This document shows, piece after piece, positions 62,755-64,000 of a stretch of DNA of 64,000 bases. The first letter of the stretch is position 1; each line of letters starts with the position of its first letter. The stretch lies in NCBI RefSeq assembly GCF_000002985.6, contig NC_003281.10, positions 3,100,001 through 3,164,000 on the forward strand, read 5' to 3'. Position numbers and translations under genes: made by a program. Below the pieces are notes generated by a model that ran no database searches, had not been told where the DNA came from, and saw nothing but the letters and a program-made list of their open reading frames with translations. The stretch comes from Caenorhabditis elegans. Taxonomy: Eukaryota > Nematoda > Chromadorea > Rhabditida > Rhabditidae.

Positions 62755-63350
62755 TTTTCGTAGGGTCCCGCCACGAATTGTCACTCGGTTTTGCATTTTT
62801 GCTTTGATTTTTGATAATGATTTTTTAATTTTAAGTTTTAAATAATTTTTCAACGCTTTGAAACAAAATTTACCAAAATATAGCAAATATCAACATTTTT
62901 ACACAATATTGAAATTTTAATTTTTTTTGGAATTTTGGTACCGCCAGGGAAACTCCTGGGATTTGCTACTTTAACTTGTATTTTTTATAATTATGCAATA
63001 TTTAAACCTTTCTCATTATTTTAAAACAAAGTTTACCAAAAATTATCAAAAACCAGCAAAGTTACAAAAATTTGAAAATTTCAATTTTTTGAAAAAAATT
63101 GTTTTTTTTAAATTTTGGTACCGCAAGGGAAACTCCTGGAATTTTATAATTTTTCTACTTTAACTGGTTTTTTTATAATTATGTAATATTTAAACATCTT
63201 GTGTTTATTTTAAAATTGAACTGGCCAAAAAGCATCAAAACCCCACAAACTTACAAAAGTTTGAAAATCTCAATTTTCAAATAAAAAATTTTTTTTTTTG
63301 GAATTTTTGGTCTCACCACGAGATCCTTGGGGTATTTTAGAATGACGCTT
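62755..63350. repeat. Four-unit tandem array derived from an R-family piece
   Basis: Units start near 62761, 62935, 63114 and 63304, spacing about 174-190 bp. The lead text drifts from GGGTCCCGCCACGAA to TTGGTACCGCCAGGGAAACT, TTGGTACCGCAAGGGAAACT and TTGGTCTCACCACGAGATC. CAAAAATTATCAAAAACC-type text is shared. Confidence 0.6.
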
Positions 63351-63805
63351 AATTTAAAATTTGCCAAGTTTAACAATGTGTCAAAATTTTTCAACTTTTT
63401 TAAAAGCAAAATTGACAAAAATATATCAGAAATCAACAAAGTTACACAAGGTTCAAAATTTCGATTTTTGAAAAAAATTATAAAATTTTTCAAATAATTT
63501 TTTTTACTTTTTGTTGCATTATAACCCCTAAATTTCTCTGATTTTCTACATTTTCTCTAACAAAACTAATCTTCAACTTCAATTTCGATTACGTTTCAAT
63601 AAAAAAAAAGATGCGTCAAACCGATAACTTTCGATTTACCCAACCAAACCATTTTTCCGGTTCACTTCTTTTTTGTCTTTTTTTCTCTGAATCTCTCTGA
63701 TCTTTCTTTATTTTATATTTGTTTGCAACATTTCAAATGGCTTTCGTGATTGAAAATTTAGAAAAAAATTCAATTTAAAAATTGTGAAAATTTTTTTCCT
63801 CGTGG
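63351..63805. other. AT-rich intergenic DNA, nothing defined
   Basis: A pyrimidine-rich patch at 63600-63700 (GTCAAACCGATAACTTTCG) could be promoter for a gene beyond the window. No exon was found. Confidence 0.4.
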
Positions 63806-63988
63806 TGCCAGGCTGTCCAATTACGGGTTGATCTACAAAAAATGCGGGAATTTTTTCCAAACAAAAAAATGTGACGTCAGCACGTTCCTAACCATGCGAA
63901 ATCAGTTGAGAACACTGCGTCTCTTCTCCCGCATTTTTTGTAGTTCTCCGTAGATGAAGCCGAAATTAGACACTCTGACACCACGTGT
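63806..63988. repeat. N-family palindromic repeat
   Basis: A complete copy. GTTGATCTACAAAAAATGCG and CCCGCATTTTTTGTAG are inverted; ATGTGACGTCAGCACG lies in the left arm, and the right end is GACACTCTGACACCACGTG. Confidence 0.75.
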
Positions 63989-64000
63989 TTTTTTGAAATT

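Overview
The window looks like nematode genomic DNA and fits Caenorhabditis elegans. It is AT-rich, introns are mostly short with TTTCAG-type acceptors and GTAAGT/GTGAGT donors, genes are compact, and short palindromic repeats are abundant. From memory of the families, the set mec-12 (the K40 alpha-tubulin), a NIPA transporter, a DGAT2-type acyltransferase, a zeta glutathione transferase and a FAIM homologue matches the mec-12 region of C. elegans chromosome III. No database was searched.

Layout, left to right. At 226-313 (+) is the last exon of an unrecognised gene. At 1402-3938 (-) is a complete five-exon DGAT2-family acyltransferase. At 5668-11707 (-) is a divergent SLC6-type (sodium:neurotransmitter symporter) gene with an in-frame stop, a GA donor and further junctions that do not chain, so it is decaying or unusual. 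At 12852-17006 (-) is a clean six-exon NIPA magnesium-transporter gene. Two exon-like segments about 10 kb upstream (27041-27117 and 27745-27930) join it in phase and may give a longer isoform. Between them, 17-27 kb is repeat-rich and holds a mariner-like foldback element and two copies of a palindromic element with 5-bp target duplications. A zeta glutathione transferase follows (29345-31176, +), convergent with alpha-tubulin mec-12 (31733-39134, -). A small secreted cysteine-rich protein lies at 42290-43735 (-). A gene-poor stretch at 43.7-48.6 kb is dominated by one palindromic repeat family. At 48.6-54.3 kb a module (conserved flank, splice acceptor, about 80-nt exon, donor) occurs five times; reverse transcriptase or possible gag-like remnants lie downstream of three copies. 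A FAIM homologue lies at 55268-58354 (+). A probable new small two-exon gene lies at 60689-61930 (-).

The main unexplained signals are these. Twenty-five copies of a tRNA-like element, most with A-box and B-box motifs, are confined to 0.5-12.2 kb and sit in or around nearly every intron of two adjacent genes. The five-copy spliced module has three reverse-transcriptase exon remnants that stop at or within a few codons of the same catalytic motif, next to a GT donor. The SLC6 gene has several lesions. Intergenic DNA and large introns are otherwise mostly four repeat families, named here T (tRNA-like), P (palindrome with GAGACGCAG arms), R (CGTGGCGGGACCC) and N (AAAAAATGCGGGA). Family T clusters strictly by region and P mainly so. 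The genes encode unrelated functions (lipid synthesis, transport, amino-acid catabolism, touch-neuron cytoskeleton, cell survival), with no sign of a shared pathway or operon.
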